DNA of 64,000 nucleotides from an uncultured Winogradskyella sp. (GTDB taxonomy: Bacteria; Bacteroidota; Bacteroidia; Flavobacteriales; Flavobacteriaceae), in NCBI RefSeq assembly GCF_947498345.1, contig NZ_CANMJY010000005.1, positions 1 through 64,000 on the forward strand, read 5' to 3'. Below are positions 55,972 to 64,000 of this stretch, piece by piece. Positions within the stretch are counted from its first letter, which is position 1. Each line of letters begins with the position of its first letter. The notes beneath the pieces were generated by a model. It had not been told where the DNA came from and searched no databases. It worked only from the letters and a program-made list of their open reading frames with translations. The translations under genes and the position numbers were made by a program.

Positions 55972-57103
55972 CAAATTCCTTCAAAACATTTACAACATAG
56001 TCTAATTCTTCTTTAGTATTAAAAATGCTAAAGGAGAAACGTACAGAAGGTTTTTTCAAATCTTCATTATCGAGAATGGCAGAAAGCACATGAGATTGTT
56101 GATTGCTACCACTTTGACAGGCACTCCCTTTAGAGCAAGCTATCCCTTTTAAATCTAATTGAAATTGTAGCATTGGTGCTTTTTCGGGCGCTATAGGCAA
56201 GCAGACATTGACTAAAGTATATGTACTGTTTACAGCGTCATGGCACCCACCATTGAAGCTTATATTTTGTATGGTTTTTAATTGCTCAATGAAATACATC
56301 TTTAATCCAGACACATACGCTTTTTCGGTCTTTATATTATTATATGCCATTTTAAGTGCTTCATCCATACCAACAATGTTATGGACAGCTTCAGTACCTG
56401 CTCTGTAACCTCTCTCCTGCTCACCACCAAAAATTAAAGGTTTCAAACCAGATTCTTTTCTTACATAACAAAACCCTACCCCTTTTGGGCCGTGAAATTT
56501 ATGTGCGCTAGCTGCCATAAAATCAACAGTAATGTCTTGCAAATCTATCTTAAAATGCCCTACAGATTGCACCATATCAGAATGAAACAACGCCTCATTA
56601 TTTTTACATAATTTAGCAACTTTAGCAATATCTAAAATATTACCCACCTCATTATTAACATGCATTAAACTTACTATAGCTTTATTTGTATTTTGTAATA
56701 AGGTATCTAAGTGCTTGTAATCTAACAAACCACAGCTGTCTAAATTGACAAAGCTTAGCTTTATATTATATTCTTCCTTTAACTGTTCTGCAGTATGCAA
56801 GACCGCGTGATGCTCAATTTTTGACGTAATAATTTCTGTAACACCCAAATCTCTGACAGCACTTCGCAATGCCAAATTATCAGCTTCAGTACCACCAGAA
56901 GTGAACACAATTTCTGAAGCACTAACATTAAAGTAACTCGCAATATTTTTTCTACATTGCTCTAAAAGTGCTTTAGAAGCACGACCAAAACCATGTGTGG
57001 ATGATGCATTACCATAGTTATCTTCCAGAACGCTTGTCATTCGTTTTATTACTTCTGGCCTTAAGGCTGTGGTAGCTGCGTTATCTAAATAAACCTGCTT
57101 CAT
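55961..57103 (-). CDS. Cysteine desulfurase (IscS/NifS-type)
   Basis: A 380-residue PLP enzyme that takes sulfur from cysteine for Fe-S clusters or tRNA thiolation. 'YLDNAATTALRPEVI' opens the protein; the PLP lysine is Lys202 ('ASAHKFHGPKGVGF'), preceded by 'HVNNEVGNI' and 'FHSDMVQSVGH'. The catalytic cysteine is Cys329 ('SKGSACQSGS'). The start at 57103 is an ATG; a TTG two codons upstream is less likely. No iscU or sufU is linked, so which pathway it serves is open. Confidence 0.93.
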   Translation of the reverse strand: MKQVYLDNAATTALRPEVIKRMTSVLEDNYGNASSTHGFGRASKALLEQCRKNIASYFNVSASEIVFTSGGTEADNLALRSAVRDLGVTEIITSKIEHHAVLHTAEQLKEEYNIKLSFVNLDSCGLLDYKHLDTLLQNTNKAIVSLMHVNNEVGNILDIAKVAKLCKNNEALFHSDMVQSVGHFKIDLQDITVDFMAASAHKFHGPKGVGFCYVRKESGLKPLIFGGEQERGYRAGTEAVHNIVGMDEALKMAYNNIKTEKAYVSGLKMYFIEQLKTIQNISFNGGCHDAVNSTYTLVNVCLPIAPEKAPMLQFQLDLKGIACSKGSACQSGSNQQSHVLSAILDNEDLKKPSVRFSFSIFNTKEELDYVVNVLKEFVSS

Positions 57104-57210
57104 ATACAATTTAGCTTTATAAGTAATGCAAAAATATTGTAAATAAAATTATTTGGATAATGCAACGTTATAATTTTACAAATCCATTATTTTTGTTCAA
57201 AATTGAATCT

Positions 57211-58152
57211 ATGATACGTCGTTTATTTATATGTTTTTGCTTTATATGCTTAACCACTTGTGACGATGGTGATATTATTACTGTTGATCTAGAATTTGAT
57301 CAAGTACTAGACCTATGTACTAATAATACAGAATCCTTTTTAATCTATGATTTAAGAGAAGATCCTGATGAATCTTTGTCTTTAATTATACCTAGAGCAA
57401 ATAATCAAGATTTTCCATATACTGAACCTACACCAGATGCAACGCCCACAGAACTAACCATAAATGGCTCATCAATAAGATTTATATATAGAACCTACAA
57501 TAGAGCTGTTGAGGTCGGTGAACTATGTGACCCTATTACGCCTGCAAATCTAAATATTATTGAAGATTACGAGGCAGATTCTGGTACTGTGTTTGTTACT
57601 GTAACAGTAGAGGATGATGATGGAGATGGTATTCCTTCTGATTTAGAGAACAGAGGAGATATGGATGAAAATGGGGATTACCCAGATGCACAAGATTGGG
57701 ATGGAGATGGTATTCCTGATTATCAAGATCAGGATGATGATAATGATAATGTACTAACAAGTCTTGAAATTGACATGGAAAACGCTGACGAGGATGATGA
57801 CCCAACAACTAACCCATTAGATACCGATGGAGATGGAGATCCGGATTATTTAGATCAGGATGATGATAATGATGGTGTTAACACGCGATTAGAAGACGAA
57901 AGTGGTGAAAAAAATCCGAGAGCTAATATCAATGAAGTGGTAGATACTAATGGCATGGATATATTTAGGTATTTATATAATGAAGTCGATGATCCTTTTA
58001 CAGATCAAGGAGTAACGGATGATAATGAATATACAAGAACAGTTACTGTTAACTTTCTTGTTAATGGAGTTAACTTACAAATACTATCATCAGAAGAAAT
58101 AAATCTTGGGACTTTAACCTACTCTTTTACATTACCAGAAGACGAAAATTAA
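57211..58152 (+). CDS. Lipoprotein with thrombospondin type 3-like calcium repeats
   Basis: About 313 residues. The start 'MIRRLFICFCFICLTTC' gives a lipoprotein signal with Cys at 17; longer starts at 57160 are less natural. Residues ~130-215 carry Asp/Asn-rich calcium-binding repeats ('DDDGDGIPSDLENRGDMDEN', 'DWDGDGIPDYQDQDDDNDN', 'DTDGDGDPDYLDQDDDNDG'). No enzyme domain is visible. Its end overlaps the converging Smr gene by four bases. The protein is probably exposed at the cell surface and stabilised by calcium. Confidence 0.85.
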   Translation: MIRRLFICFCFICLTTCDDGDIITVDLEFDQVLDLCTNNTESFLIYDLREDPDESLSLIIPRANNQDFPYTEPTPDATPTELTINGSSIRFIYRTYNRAVEVGELCDPITPANLNIIEDYEADSGTVFVTVTVEDDDGDGIPSDLENRGDMDENGDYPDAQDWDGDGIPDYQDQDDDNDNVLTSLEIDMENADEDDDPTTNPLDTDGDGDPDYLDQDDDNDGVNTRLEDESGEKNPRANINEVVDTNGMDIFRYLYNEVDDPFTDQGVTDDNEYTRTVTVNFLVNGVNLQILSSEEINLGTLTYSFTLPEDEN

Positions 58153-58706
58153 GCCTCCTTATTCTGAAATATTCTTACTTCGGTAGCACCTAGACTATAC
58201 GTTTTATAATCGGCATCATAGAATTTTACATTGTTGTATCTACTGAGCAAGGTTTCTAATTCTTGTCTTAGCACACCTTCACCTACTCCGTGAATAAGTA
58301 CCATTTTAGGAATTCGTTTTTTTATTGCAAACTCCAATTGCCGCCTAGCAGTATCGAGCTGGAGATTAAGCATATCGAAATTTGTCATCCCTTTTGTAGA
58401 ATCTGTTAGGTGATGAATATGTAAATCAACTTCAAATTTTGGAGTATGACGTTCTTTGGGTTTTACTGTAGGTGTATTTTTTCGTTTTGTAGTCTCTTTT
58501 TCCTTTTTTACAGCTTCTATATCCGAATTATAAATTGCATTTTCCAAAGTACTGGTAGAAGTTACAACCATCAGTTCGTTGGTATTAAACTCAAATTCAA
58601 AACCATTAACATCTTCAATAGTGATTGTATTCTCAGAAATTTTAATAACAGTGCCAAAGATATTATCATCAATGGTCTCTACAGTATCACCAATTTTAAT
58701 CTTCAT
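58149..58706 (-). CDS. Smr domain protein (DUF2027-like N-terminus)
   Basis: A 185-residue protein. N-terminal beta-barrel ('IKIGDTVETIDDNIFGTVIK') and a basic linker precede a small MutS-related (Smr) domain: 'EVDLHIHHLT' and 'RIPKMVLIHGVGEGVLRQEL', the nuclease-type motifs with the conserved HGxG. Smr proteins are linked to nucleic-acid cleavage. The MutS name given to such proteins is misleading since no ATPase is present. It overlaps the small membrane protein gene upstream by 11 bases. Confidence 0.88.
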   Translation of the reverse strand: MKIKIGDTVETIDDNIFGTVIKISENTITIEDVNGFEFEFNTNELMVVTSTSTLENAIYNSDIEAVKKEKETTKRKNTPTVKPKERHTPKFEVDLHIHHLTDSTKGMTNFDMLNLQLDTARRQLEFAIKKRIPKMVLIHGVGEGVLRQELETLLSRYNNVKFYDADYKTYSLGATEVRIFQNKEA

Positions 58707-58914
58707 CTACCTCTTCACTTTTAACAAAAGTCTCTTCTTCTTGTTTATCATATTTACTTGGAATATTTCGCGATGTTCTATAGATACCAAACATCAATAA
58801 TACAATACCACCCATTAACAAATAAGTATTTTGTTGTTCTTCGGCCTGTGCATAGATAGCGATGACACCACCTATTAATATGCATGAGACATTTATAATT
58901 CTAGAATAATTCAT
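58696..58914 (-). CDS. Small two-helix membrane protein
   Basis: A 72-residue protein with two membrane helices ('IINVSCILIGGVIAIYAQ' and 'TYLLMGGIVLLMFGIYRTS') and an acidic tail ('EETFVKSEEVDED'). The start at 58914 ('MNYSRII') is chosen over one at 58956, which would add an unrelated segment. It is translationally coupled to the Smr gene by an 11-base overlap. Function unknown. Confidence 0.75.
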   Translation of the reverse strand: MNYSRIINVSCILIGGVIAIYAQAEEQQNTYLLMGGIVLLMFGIYRTSRNIPSKYDKQEEETFVKSEEVDED

Positions 58915-59005
58915 TATTAAATAAGATTGCGCATACAAAAATACGGTTTTGAACAATTTACAATAGCAATTATAAAGTTATTCAACAAAATCTTATTTTA
59001 GCATT

Positions 59006-59305
59006 ATGTTTTTAGTGCTTAAAGGACTTGAAGATTATATGCTACCATGCCTGAATAAAAAACTCTTTGGTTTTGACTGTATGGGTTGTGGACTTCAACG
59101 TTCTATTACGCTTTTAATTAAAGGTCAGTTTATTGATGCCTTTTTTATGTACCCAGCAGTATATAGCCTCATTGCTTTGTTTGGGTTTATAATCATAAAC
59201 AGTTTTAGGAATTTTAAAAACGGAACTAAAATAATTACTATCTTGGCTATTCTGAATGTGGTCACCATCATAGGCAGTTATTTACTTAAACTTTATCTTA
59301 AATAA
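59006..59305 (+). CDS. DUF2752 domain membrane protein
   Basis: A 99-residue protein with the DUF2752 signature 'CLNKKLFGFDCMGCGLQRSI' (Cys-x-Gly-Cys-Gly) at ~13-32 and two membrane helices ('AVYSLIALFGFIIINSF', 'IITILAILNVVTIIGSYLL'). Such proteins are small membrane proteins of unknown role. It is seven bases before the CCC-motif gene, the two forming an operon that ends at the terminator at 59675. Confidence 0.9.
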   Translation: MFLVLKGLEDYMLPCLNKKLFGFDCMGCGLQRSITLLIKGQFIDAFFMYPAVYSLIALFGFIIINSFRNFKNGTKIITILAILNVVTIIGSYLLKLYLK

Positions 59306-59312
59306 ATTAATT

Positions 59313-59651
59313 ATGGAACAACAAAAATTAAATCCAGCAATGGTCTATGTCTTATCTATAGTAGGGTTATTATGTTGCTGTTTTGGTGGGCTTGGTGTTT
59401 TTCTTTCTGGACCTGCATTTTTTATGGCAAAAAATGGTCTTAAAAAAGCTAGTGAAAACCCAGATGATTATGACCAAACCAGTGTAAATTCAATGAATAC
59501 AGCCAAAATTGTAGCTTTAATAATTACAATCATTTGTGCTATTACTTTATTATACAACATATATGATTTATCAACAGGTGGCTTCGAAGAAAGAAAACAA
59601 TTCATTGATGAATTTATGAGAGGATTACAAGAAGGTAAGAATGATGTTTAA
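59313..59651 (+). CDS. CCC-motif membrane protein
   Basis: A 112-residue protein with two membrane segments ('VYVLSIVGLLCCCFGGLGVF' and 'IVALIITIICAITLLYNIY') and the 'GLLCCCFGGLGVFLSGPAFF' cluster that gives the family its name. A 'KKASENPDDYDQTS' loop separates the two segments. Cotranscribed with the DUF2752 gene. Function unknown, probably a small inner-membrane component. Confidence 0.88.
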   Translation: MEQQKLNPAMVYVLSIVGLLCCCFGGLGVFLSGPAFFMAKNGLKKASENPDDYDQTSVNSMNTAKIVALIITIICAITLLYNIYDLSTGGFEERKQFIDEFMRGLQEGKNDV

Positions 59652-59674
59652 AAATAACTAGTTTTTAATATAAT

Positions 59675-59708
59675 AAAAAAGCGATTCTAAATATAGAATC
59701 GCTTTTTT
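59675..59708. terminator. Bidirectional terminator between the CCC-motif gene and rocD
   Basis: A 15-pair stem (AAAAAAGCGATTCTA with TAGAATCGCTTTTTT) and a four-base loop, with A- and T-runs on either side. It ends the DUF2752/CCC operon and the converging rocD gene. Confidence 0.92.
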
Positions 59709-59731
59709 TATATCAAATATATAAAGACTTA

Positions 59732-61012
59732 TTAATCTTCAAACTCTTTTAATGTCTTAATAATAATAGATACACAATCTAGCAATTGATCTTCAGTCAT
59801 TACAAGAGGTGGTGCAAAACGAATGATATTACCATGGGTCGGTTTTGCCAATAAACCATTATCCCTCAGCTTTAAACAAATATTCCATGCTGTATCGCTG
59901 TCTTCATCATCATTAATAACAATAGCATTTAGCAAACCTCTACCTCTAACTAAGTTTACAATAGAAGATGTTTCTATAAACTTATTCATTTCGGCTCTAA
60001 ATACTTTACCAAGGTAATCAGCATTTTCAGCTAGTTTTTCATCCTTCACAACTTCTAATGCAGCAATAGCAACAGCTGCTGCTACAGGGTTTCCTCCAAA
60101 TGTACTACCATGATTTCCTGGTTGGATTACATTCATTATTTCATTATTGGCCATTACGGCAGACACAGGATATAATCCACCACTCAATGCTTTTCCTAAA
60201 ATTAATACATCTGGTTTAACATCTGGAGTATCAGAACAATTCTTATCAGCACAACTACAATTCCCGCAACTTGCTAATAAACGTCCAGTACGTGCAATTC
60301 CTGTCTGTACTTCATCAGCTATAAACAATACATTATACTTTTCACATAACGCTTTAGCTTCTCTTAAATAGTTTTCACTTGGTACATAAACACCAGCCTC
60401 ACCCTGAATAGGTTCAACCATAAATCCTGCAACATTAGGATTAGAGCTTAAAACAGCTTCTAATTCTTCTAGGTTATCATATTCTACTTTTATAAACCCA
60501 TCTGTATAAGGTCCAAAATTTTTACGTGCTACTGGATCATTAGAAAATGAAATTATTGTTGTTGTTCTTCCATGAAAATTGTTTTTACAAACAATAATCT
60601 CTGCCTTATTTAAGTCAATACCTTTAACCTCATAAGCCCATTTTCTACAAAGTTTAAGTGCCGTCTCTACAGCTTCTGCTCCTGAGTTCATTGGCAACAT
60701 CTTATCGAATTTAAAAAACTCAGTCGCATACTTTTCGTAACGCCCAAGCATATCATTATAAAATGCTCTTGAAGTTAATGTTAATCGTTGTGCTTGCTCA
60801 ATCATAGCATTCACAATTTTAGGGTGACAATGCCCTTGGTTCAAAGAAGAATATGCCGATAAAAAGTCATAATACTTTTTACCTTCTACATCCCAGACAA
60901 AAACACCGTCGCCTTTACTCAGTACAACTGGCAATGGGTGGTAATTTTGTGCTCCATACTTGTTTTCTAGTGCCATCGCCTCTTGCGATGAAATGTGGTC
61001 TAAAACAGCCAT
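59732..61012 (-). CDS. rocD: Ornithine--oxo-acid transaminase
   Basis: A 426-residue class III aminotransferase converting ornithine and 2-oxoglutarate to glutamate semialdehyde and glutamate, in arginine/proline metabolism. PLP lysine Lys274 ('[13 protein letters not shown]'), '[13 protein letters not shown]', '[17 protein letters not shown]' and '[14 protein letters not shown]' match OAT. A Cys-rich insertion lies just before the active-site strand: Cys249, Cys252, Cys254, Cys259 ('[11 protein letters not shown]'), absent from most OATs I know. A GC-richer leader region lies upstream (61041-61120). Confidence 0.94.
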   Translation of the reverse strand: MAVLDHISSQEAMALENKYGAQNYHPLPVVLSKGDGVFVWDVEGKKYYDFLSAYSSLNQGHCHPKIVNAMIEQAQRLTLTSRAFYNDMLGRYEKYATEFFKFDKMLPMNSGAEAVETALKLCRKWAYEVKGIDLNKAEIIVCKNNFHGRTTTIISFSNDPVARKNFGPYTDGFIKVEYDNLEELEAVLSSNPNVAGFMVEPIQGEAGVYVPSENYLREAKALCEKYNVLFIADEVQTGIARTGRLLASCGNCSCADKNCSDTPDVKPDVLILGKALSGGLYPVSAVMANNEIMNVIQPGNHGSTFGGNPVAAAVAIAALEVVKDEKLAENADYLGKVFRAEMNKFIETSSIVNLVRGRGLLNAIVINDDEDSDTAWNICLKLRDNGLLAKPTHGNIIRFAPPLVMTEDQLLDCVSIIIKTLKEFED

Positions 61013-61040
61013 TTTAATATTGTTTTTAAATTAAAAAAAT

Positions 61041-61120
61041 AACCATTCCTTATCTACCTTTATTCTTTCGAAGAGTCCGAAAAAGCAGCGTGGGAAAGAA
61101 ATCATCCCTGAGAGACCGCA
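61041..61120 (-). promoter_or_regulatory. Candidate structured mRNA leader upstream of rocD
   Basis: In the 138-base gap before rocD, 61060-61120 is clearly GC-richer than its surroundings. On the minus strand TTCTTTC (61100-61094) can pair with GAAAGAA (61069-61063). Alternatively GGGA (61108-61105) can pair with TCCC (61095-61092), which overlaps the first pairing, so the two folds are mutually exclusive. I do not recognise a known riboswitch. Confidence 0.35.
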
Positions 61121-61150
61121 AATTAATAAATAATCTTGTCTCTAAAAAAT

Positions 61151-61525
61151 TTACTCAGAAATTTTCCCTGATAAAGAGGATACCTGTAGCTCAAGTCGTT
61201 TTATTTCTCTAATAATGGCTTTCTTATCCATTTGCATCCATGAAAATAATTTAAGCATGCTAGATGCCATTAAGGATAAGGTGCCAAATATTCCCCATTT
61301 TATAAGGTCATTTGTAGTTTCAACTTCAAAAAAGTGAATTGCACAATAAATGAATAGTCCAAAGAAAATAACCTGTACAACACTCATAAGATAAACAATC
61401 CAGCTGTTTTTACCCGAGAATATGCCAGATACCATCTGTAATAGATTTTGTTCTTCTAAATCATCATAAAACTTAGCCTCTTCTTCTGTTAGTGTTTCTT
61501 TAATTAATTGGTCTATGTCTTCCAT
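61151..61525 (-). CDS. DUF6768-like membrane protein
   Basis: About 124 residues with a start at 61525 ('MEDIDQLIKETLTEEEAKFY'); an ATG four codons upstream (61537) would overlap the sigma gene by 11 bases. Two membrane helices ('IVYLMSVVQVIFFGLFIYCA' and 'LIKWGIFGTLSLMASSMLKL') are followed by a C-terminal amphipathic helix ('AIIREIKRLELQVSSLSGKI'). Its position right after an ECF sigma gene suggests a membrane regulator of that sigma. No anti-sigma motif is recognised. Confidence 0.8.
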   Translation of the reverse strand: MEDIDQLIKETLTEEEAKFYDDLEEQNLLQMVSGIFSGKNSWIVYLMSVVQVIFFGLFIYCAIHFFEVETTNDLIKWGIFGTLSLMASSMLKLFSWMQMDKKAIIREIKRLELQVSSLSGKISE

Positions 61526-61526
61526 A

Positions 61527-62078
61527 TTAGTTTTCATAATTTCTATGTTTTAAAATTGTTTTTAATTTCTCTCTCGCGTGAAATAACCTTGATTTTGCTG
61601 TTCCTTCAGAAATTTCAAGTAAATCACTCATTTGCTTTACGCTATAGGATTCTAAATAAAAAAGTCTAATTACCGTTTTTTGATTTGCAGGTAACTCATT
61701 AATAGATTTAATCAGCCTTCTTTTTAATAATTCGTTCTCCGAATATTGGGTATTATCATCTTTTATTTCAACATCATAACTAATAATGTCATTTCTTCTC
61801 TTAGCTTGTAATCGCAACCAATCTGCTGATTTATTGCACACAATTCTATATGCCCAATATTTAAAACGGTTTGGTTCTTTAAGTGTTTCTATCTTAGCGA
61901 TAATTAATGTCCAACTATCTTGTGCTATATCCTTTGCAACATCTTTATCCTTTACCAACCAATACGCTTTATTACAAAATAACTTGTGCCATCGTTTCAC
62001 CAAAATCGCAAGAGCATTTTTATCACCAGCTTTGTAAGCATTTACTAATTTTTCATCTATGCTATAATCCGTTTTCAA
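61527..62078 (-). CDS. ECF-type RNA polymerase sigma factor (second in the window)
   Basis: A 183-residue sigma-70 family protein. Region 2 ('LFCNKAYWLVKDKDVAKDIAQDSW', core 'DVAKDIAQDSWTLI') and region 4 ('VIRLFYLESYSVKQMSDLLEISEGTAKSRLFHAREKL', core 'MSDLLEISEGTAKSRLFHA') are clear. The start codon is TTG, directly after the TAA of the upstream SRPBCC gene (TAATTG), so translation of the two is coupled. It differs from the sigma at 18704 in most positions. Target genes unknown. Confidence 0.92.
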   Translation of the reverse strand: MKTDYSIDEKLVNAYKAGDKNALAILVKRWHKLFCNKAYWLVKDKDVAKDIAQDSWTLIIAKIETLKEPNRFKYWAYRIVCNKSADWLRLQAKRRNDIISYDVEIKDDNTQYSENELLKRRLIKSINELPANQKTVIRLFYLESYSVKQMSDLLEISEGTAKSRLFHAREKLKTILKHRNYEN

Positions 62079-62588
62079 TTATGCATGTTTTTTAGTTTGA
62101 AATGATTGTCTCTTGTATGCCTCTCTCAAAAACCTAACCCAAGGATTATACTTAGATACTTTCGCTTGCGTTGTAAAATGATTTTCAACCTTATCGAAAG
62201 CCTCTTCAATTAAAGCATCATGAAGCCAACGTATTACAAAAACCCATAAAAGAGAAGCTTTAAAGGTTGTTTTTGTATTAATCTTATGAGTTATCTCAGT
62301 GCAAGAATCATTAATAGTATTAATTCGTAACTCATGTGTACCATTAAAGCCTTTAGGTTTAGTGAATTGAAACTTTATATATTCACCTTCAATAAATTGA
62401 ACTATTGTATAACGTATTCTACCATGACCTCCTTTGCTACCTATATTAAGTCCATCTTTGAATCGTATAGCTGGCCAATTTTCATAAGGCCAAACTAAAT
62501 CATCTTTACTAGTCAAAGTTTTAAATATCTGGGACACCTTTTCTTTAGGTTGATAGATTGTTCTTTTATGAATATTAATCACTCTCAT
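62079..62588 (-). CDS. SRPBCC family protein
   Basis: A 169-residue soluble protein with the START/SRPBCC pattern: 'IYQPKEKVSQIFKTLTSKDD', 'PAIRFKDGLNIGSKGGHGRI', 'EGEYIKFQFTKPKGFNGTHE' and a long C-terminal helix ('ALIEEAFDKVENHFTTQ'). Such folds bind hydrophobic ligands. It is first in a three-gene unit with the sigma factor and DUF6768 protein, so it may sense a ligand or be an accessory enzyme; this is inference from order alone. Confidence 0.82.
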   Translation of the reverse strand: MRVINIHKRTIYQPKEKVSQIFKTLTSKDDLVWPYENWPAIRFKDGLNIGSKGGHGRIRYTIVQFIEGEYIKFQFTKPKGFNGTHELRINTINDSCTEITHKINTKTTFKASLLWVFVIRWLHDALIEEAFDKVENHFTTQAKVSKYNPWVRFLREAYKRQSFQTKKHA

Positions 62589-62733
62589 ATTATAAAGACG
62601 GAGAAGTGTTGAAAAGGTTCAAATTATTTCTCACAAAAGGGAAAATTTTATTAATTACTTCTATAAAGATAACCCCAAATATATCTGCTAAATTTAGGCT
62701 ATCTATATATATTTGCACTCTAATTTGCAATAG

Positions 62734-64000
62734 ATGCCACGAAGAGAGCGCAACAAGTTTGTTAAACGCGGACAAATCATTGAGATTTTAATCGAAGATT
62801 ATGCCTTTGGAGGCAAAGGTATTGGTCGTATTCGTAATGAGCATGGTGAATTTGTTGTTTTTGTTCCCAATACACTTCCTGGTCAAACGGTAAAAGCTCA
62901 GGTAAAAAAATCGAGTAAAAAATATGCGGAATGCAAATTACTTGATGTTTTAAAACCTTCGGAAGATGAAGTTGAAGTCTCTTACCAAGATATTCCTGGT
63001 GCACCTTATATTCAATTACCAATAGAAAAACAGCATCTATATAAAAAGCAAAGTACATTAGAGCTCTTTAAACGTATTGGTAAAGTCGCAGATGTAGAAG
63101 CTAAATTTGATGAATTTGTAAAATCTCCTAACACTTTCCATTATCGTAATAAAATGGAATATGGTTTTTCAGCTATTGGTTATGATTCTGTACAAAAAAC
63201 AGATGTTGACGAATTTACGTTAGGATTTAAAAGACGAGGGCTATGGTGGTGTGGTGAAAACCTAAACAAAGACTCAGGATTATTTGATGCAGAATTAGAG
63301 AATCGCTTAAAAGCCATAAGACAATATTGCGAAGCAACTGGTCTGGCACCTTGGCATGGGCCAAAAAAGGAAGGTTTTTTTAGATATTTTGTGGTACGTA
63401 AATCTTATAAGACTAATAAACTATTATTCAATTTAGTAACCACATCTTATGACTTACCAAAATTTGATTTAGATGAATTTGCAAATTATTTGGTTAAGTT
63501 ATTTGGAGATAGAGTCGCTGGATTGCTTCATACTATTAATGACGAAGTTGGTGATCGCACTATAGCTACCACCGGAAGTATTAATCTTGTTTATGGTGAA
63601 GATAAAATTGTTGAGGAATTATTAGGATTAAGTTTTGAAATTAGCATGAAAAGTTTTTTTCAAACCAATCCTAAATGTGCAGAAAAATTATATTCTAAAG
63701 TCGTAGACTACGCTATAGAAAATAAAGAAGCTGTAGATAATACTGTTGTTTTGGATTTGTTTTGCGGTACTGGTACAATAGGACAAATCTTAGCTAGTAA
63801 AGCTAATAACACTAAAATTGTAGGTGTTGATATTGTAGCTTCTGCTATTGAGGATGCTAAAGAAAATGCTAAACGCAACCATATAAAAGGTTTGCAATTT
63901 TATGCTGCTGATGTGGGTAAATTTTTAAACGAGCACCCAGAGTATACTCACAAAATAAGAACCATTATTTTAGATCCAGCAAGAGCTGGTATAGCTCCCA
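62734..64000 (+). CDS. rlmD: 23S rRNA (uracil-5-)-methyltransferase RlmD-like, 3' end outside window
   Basis: The first 422 residues are present and the frame runs off the window end. The ATG at 62734 gives 'MPRRERNKFVKRGQIIEI', then a TRAM domain (~10-65, 'FGGKGIGRIRNEHGEFVVF'). The methyltransferase core shows 'FHYRNKMEYGFS', 'FFQTNPKCAEKLY', the SAM motif 'VLDLFCGTGTIGQIL' and 'IILDPARAGIAP'; the catalytic cysteine lies further on. The usual CxxxxxCxxC iron-sulfur cysteines after TRAM are missing ('YQDIPGAPYIQLP' in their place). A TATATTTG promoter-like element is at 62708-62715 without a good TTG partner. Confidence 0.92.
   Translation, partial: MPRRERNKFVKRGQIIEILIEDYAFGGKGIGRIRNEHGEFVVFVPNTLPGQTVKAQVKKSSKKYAECKLLDVLKPSEDEVEVSYQDIPGAPYIQLPIEKQHLYKKQSTLELFKRIGKVADVEAKFDEFVKSPNTFHYRNKMEYGFSAIGYDSVQKTDVDEFTLGFKRRGLWWCGENLNKDSGLFDAELENRLKAIRQYCEATGLAPWHGPKKEGFFRYFVVRKSYKTNKLLFNLVTTSYDLPKFDLDEFANYLVKLFGDRVAGLLHTINDEVGDRTIATTGSINLVYGEDKIVEELLGLSFEISMKSFFQTNPKCAEKLYSKVVDYAIENKEAVDNTVVLDLFCGTGTIGQILASKANNTKIVGVDIVASAIEDAKENAKRNHIKGLQFYAADVGKFLNEHPEYTHKIRTIILDPARAGIAP

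Noticed and set aside
61060..61120. TPP riboswitch-like words (GCAGCGTGGGAAAG, CTGAG) on the plus strand upstream of rocD
   Set aside because: The elements are in the wrong order and on the strand opposite to rocD, and no TPP core fold can be drawn.

Overview
This 64 kb window is a low-GC chromosomal stretch from a member of the Bacteroidota, almost certainly the family Flavobacteriaceae. Evidence includes type IX secretion (T9SS) parts and cargo (PorQ, a PorP/SprF-like protein, and type A and type B C-terminal sorting domains), Bacteroidota-type promoters (TTG, about 20 bases, then TAnnTTTG), a TonB-dependent receptor with a carboxypeptidase-regulatory domain, CCC-motif and DUF2752 proteins, and a 6S-like RNA between zapA and rny. 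I see no phage, insertion sequence, CRISPR array, rRNA or tRNA.

Layout. 1-3.9 kb: end of a large type B T9SS cargo protein, a PorP/SprF-like protein and a TPR/PD40/OmpA protein. 3.9-4.4 kb: decayed phytanoyl-CoA-dioxygenase-like gene. 4.4-9 kb: CAP lipoprotein, pdxH, two small proteins of possible STAS-like type, rnz, pyrB and pyrR. 9-18.5 kb: T9SS-exported S8 protease, rpsA, LysM proteins, cmk, porQ and lon. 18.7-21.7 kb: ECF sigma factor, membrane regulator and two repetitive envelope proteins. 21.7-25.8 kb: polyamine cluster (membrane SpeE-like, YgiB-like lipoprotein, glutathionylspermidine-synthase-type ATP-grasp, lipocalin-like secreted protein with a probable frameshift, SpeH). 25.8-28.7 kb: lipoprotein, MFS exporter, M48 protease. 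28.8-39.5 kb: a six-gene alpha-glucan locus, glgA(GlgM type)-glgC-glgE-maltokinase-glgB-GH31, an almost complete GlgE pathway.

39.7-47.2 kb: msrB, DUF1572, lpdA, an outer-membrane protein, aroQ, a near-perfect tandem duplication of an outer-membrane beta-barrel gene, a Xer recombinase and a PAS histidine kinase. 47.2-49.6 kb: rny, 6S-like RNA, zapA and a coiled-coil gene. 49.8-56 kb: M23 peptidase, TonB-dependent receptor and a type A T9SS cargo protein. 56-59.7 kb: cysteine desulfurase, calcium-repeat lipoprotein, Smr protein and small membrane proteins. 59.7-64 kb: ornithine aminotransferase with a possible structured leader, a second ECF sigma unit (SRPBCC, sigma, DUF6768) and the start of an RlmD-type rRNA methyltransferase cut by the window edge.

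The most notable items are the GlgE locus, the polyamine/ATP-grasp cluster, the recent outer-membrane gene duplication with different upstream regions, a shared 14-base motif upstream of surface-protein genes, the 6S-like RNA, the dioxygenase pseudogene and the candidate rocD leader. None amounts to a clearly new defence or mobile system. All family assignments are from reading the sequence and were not checked by database search.
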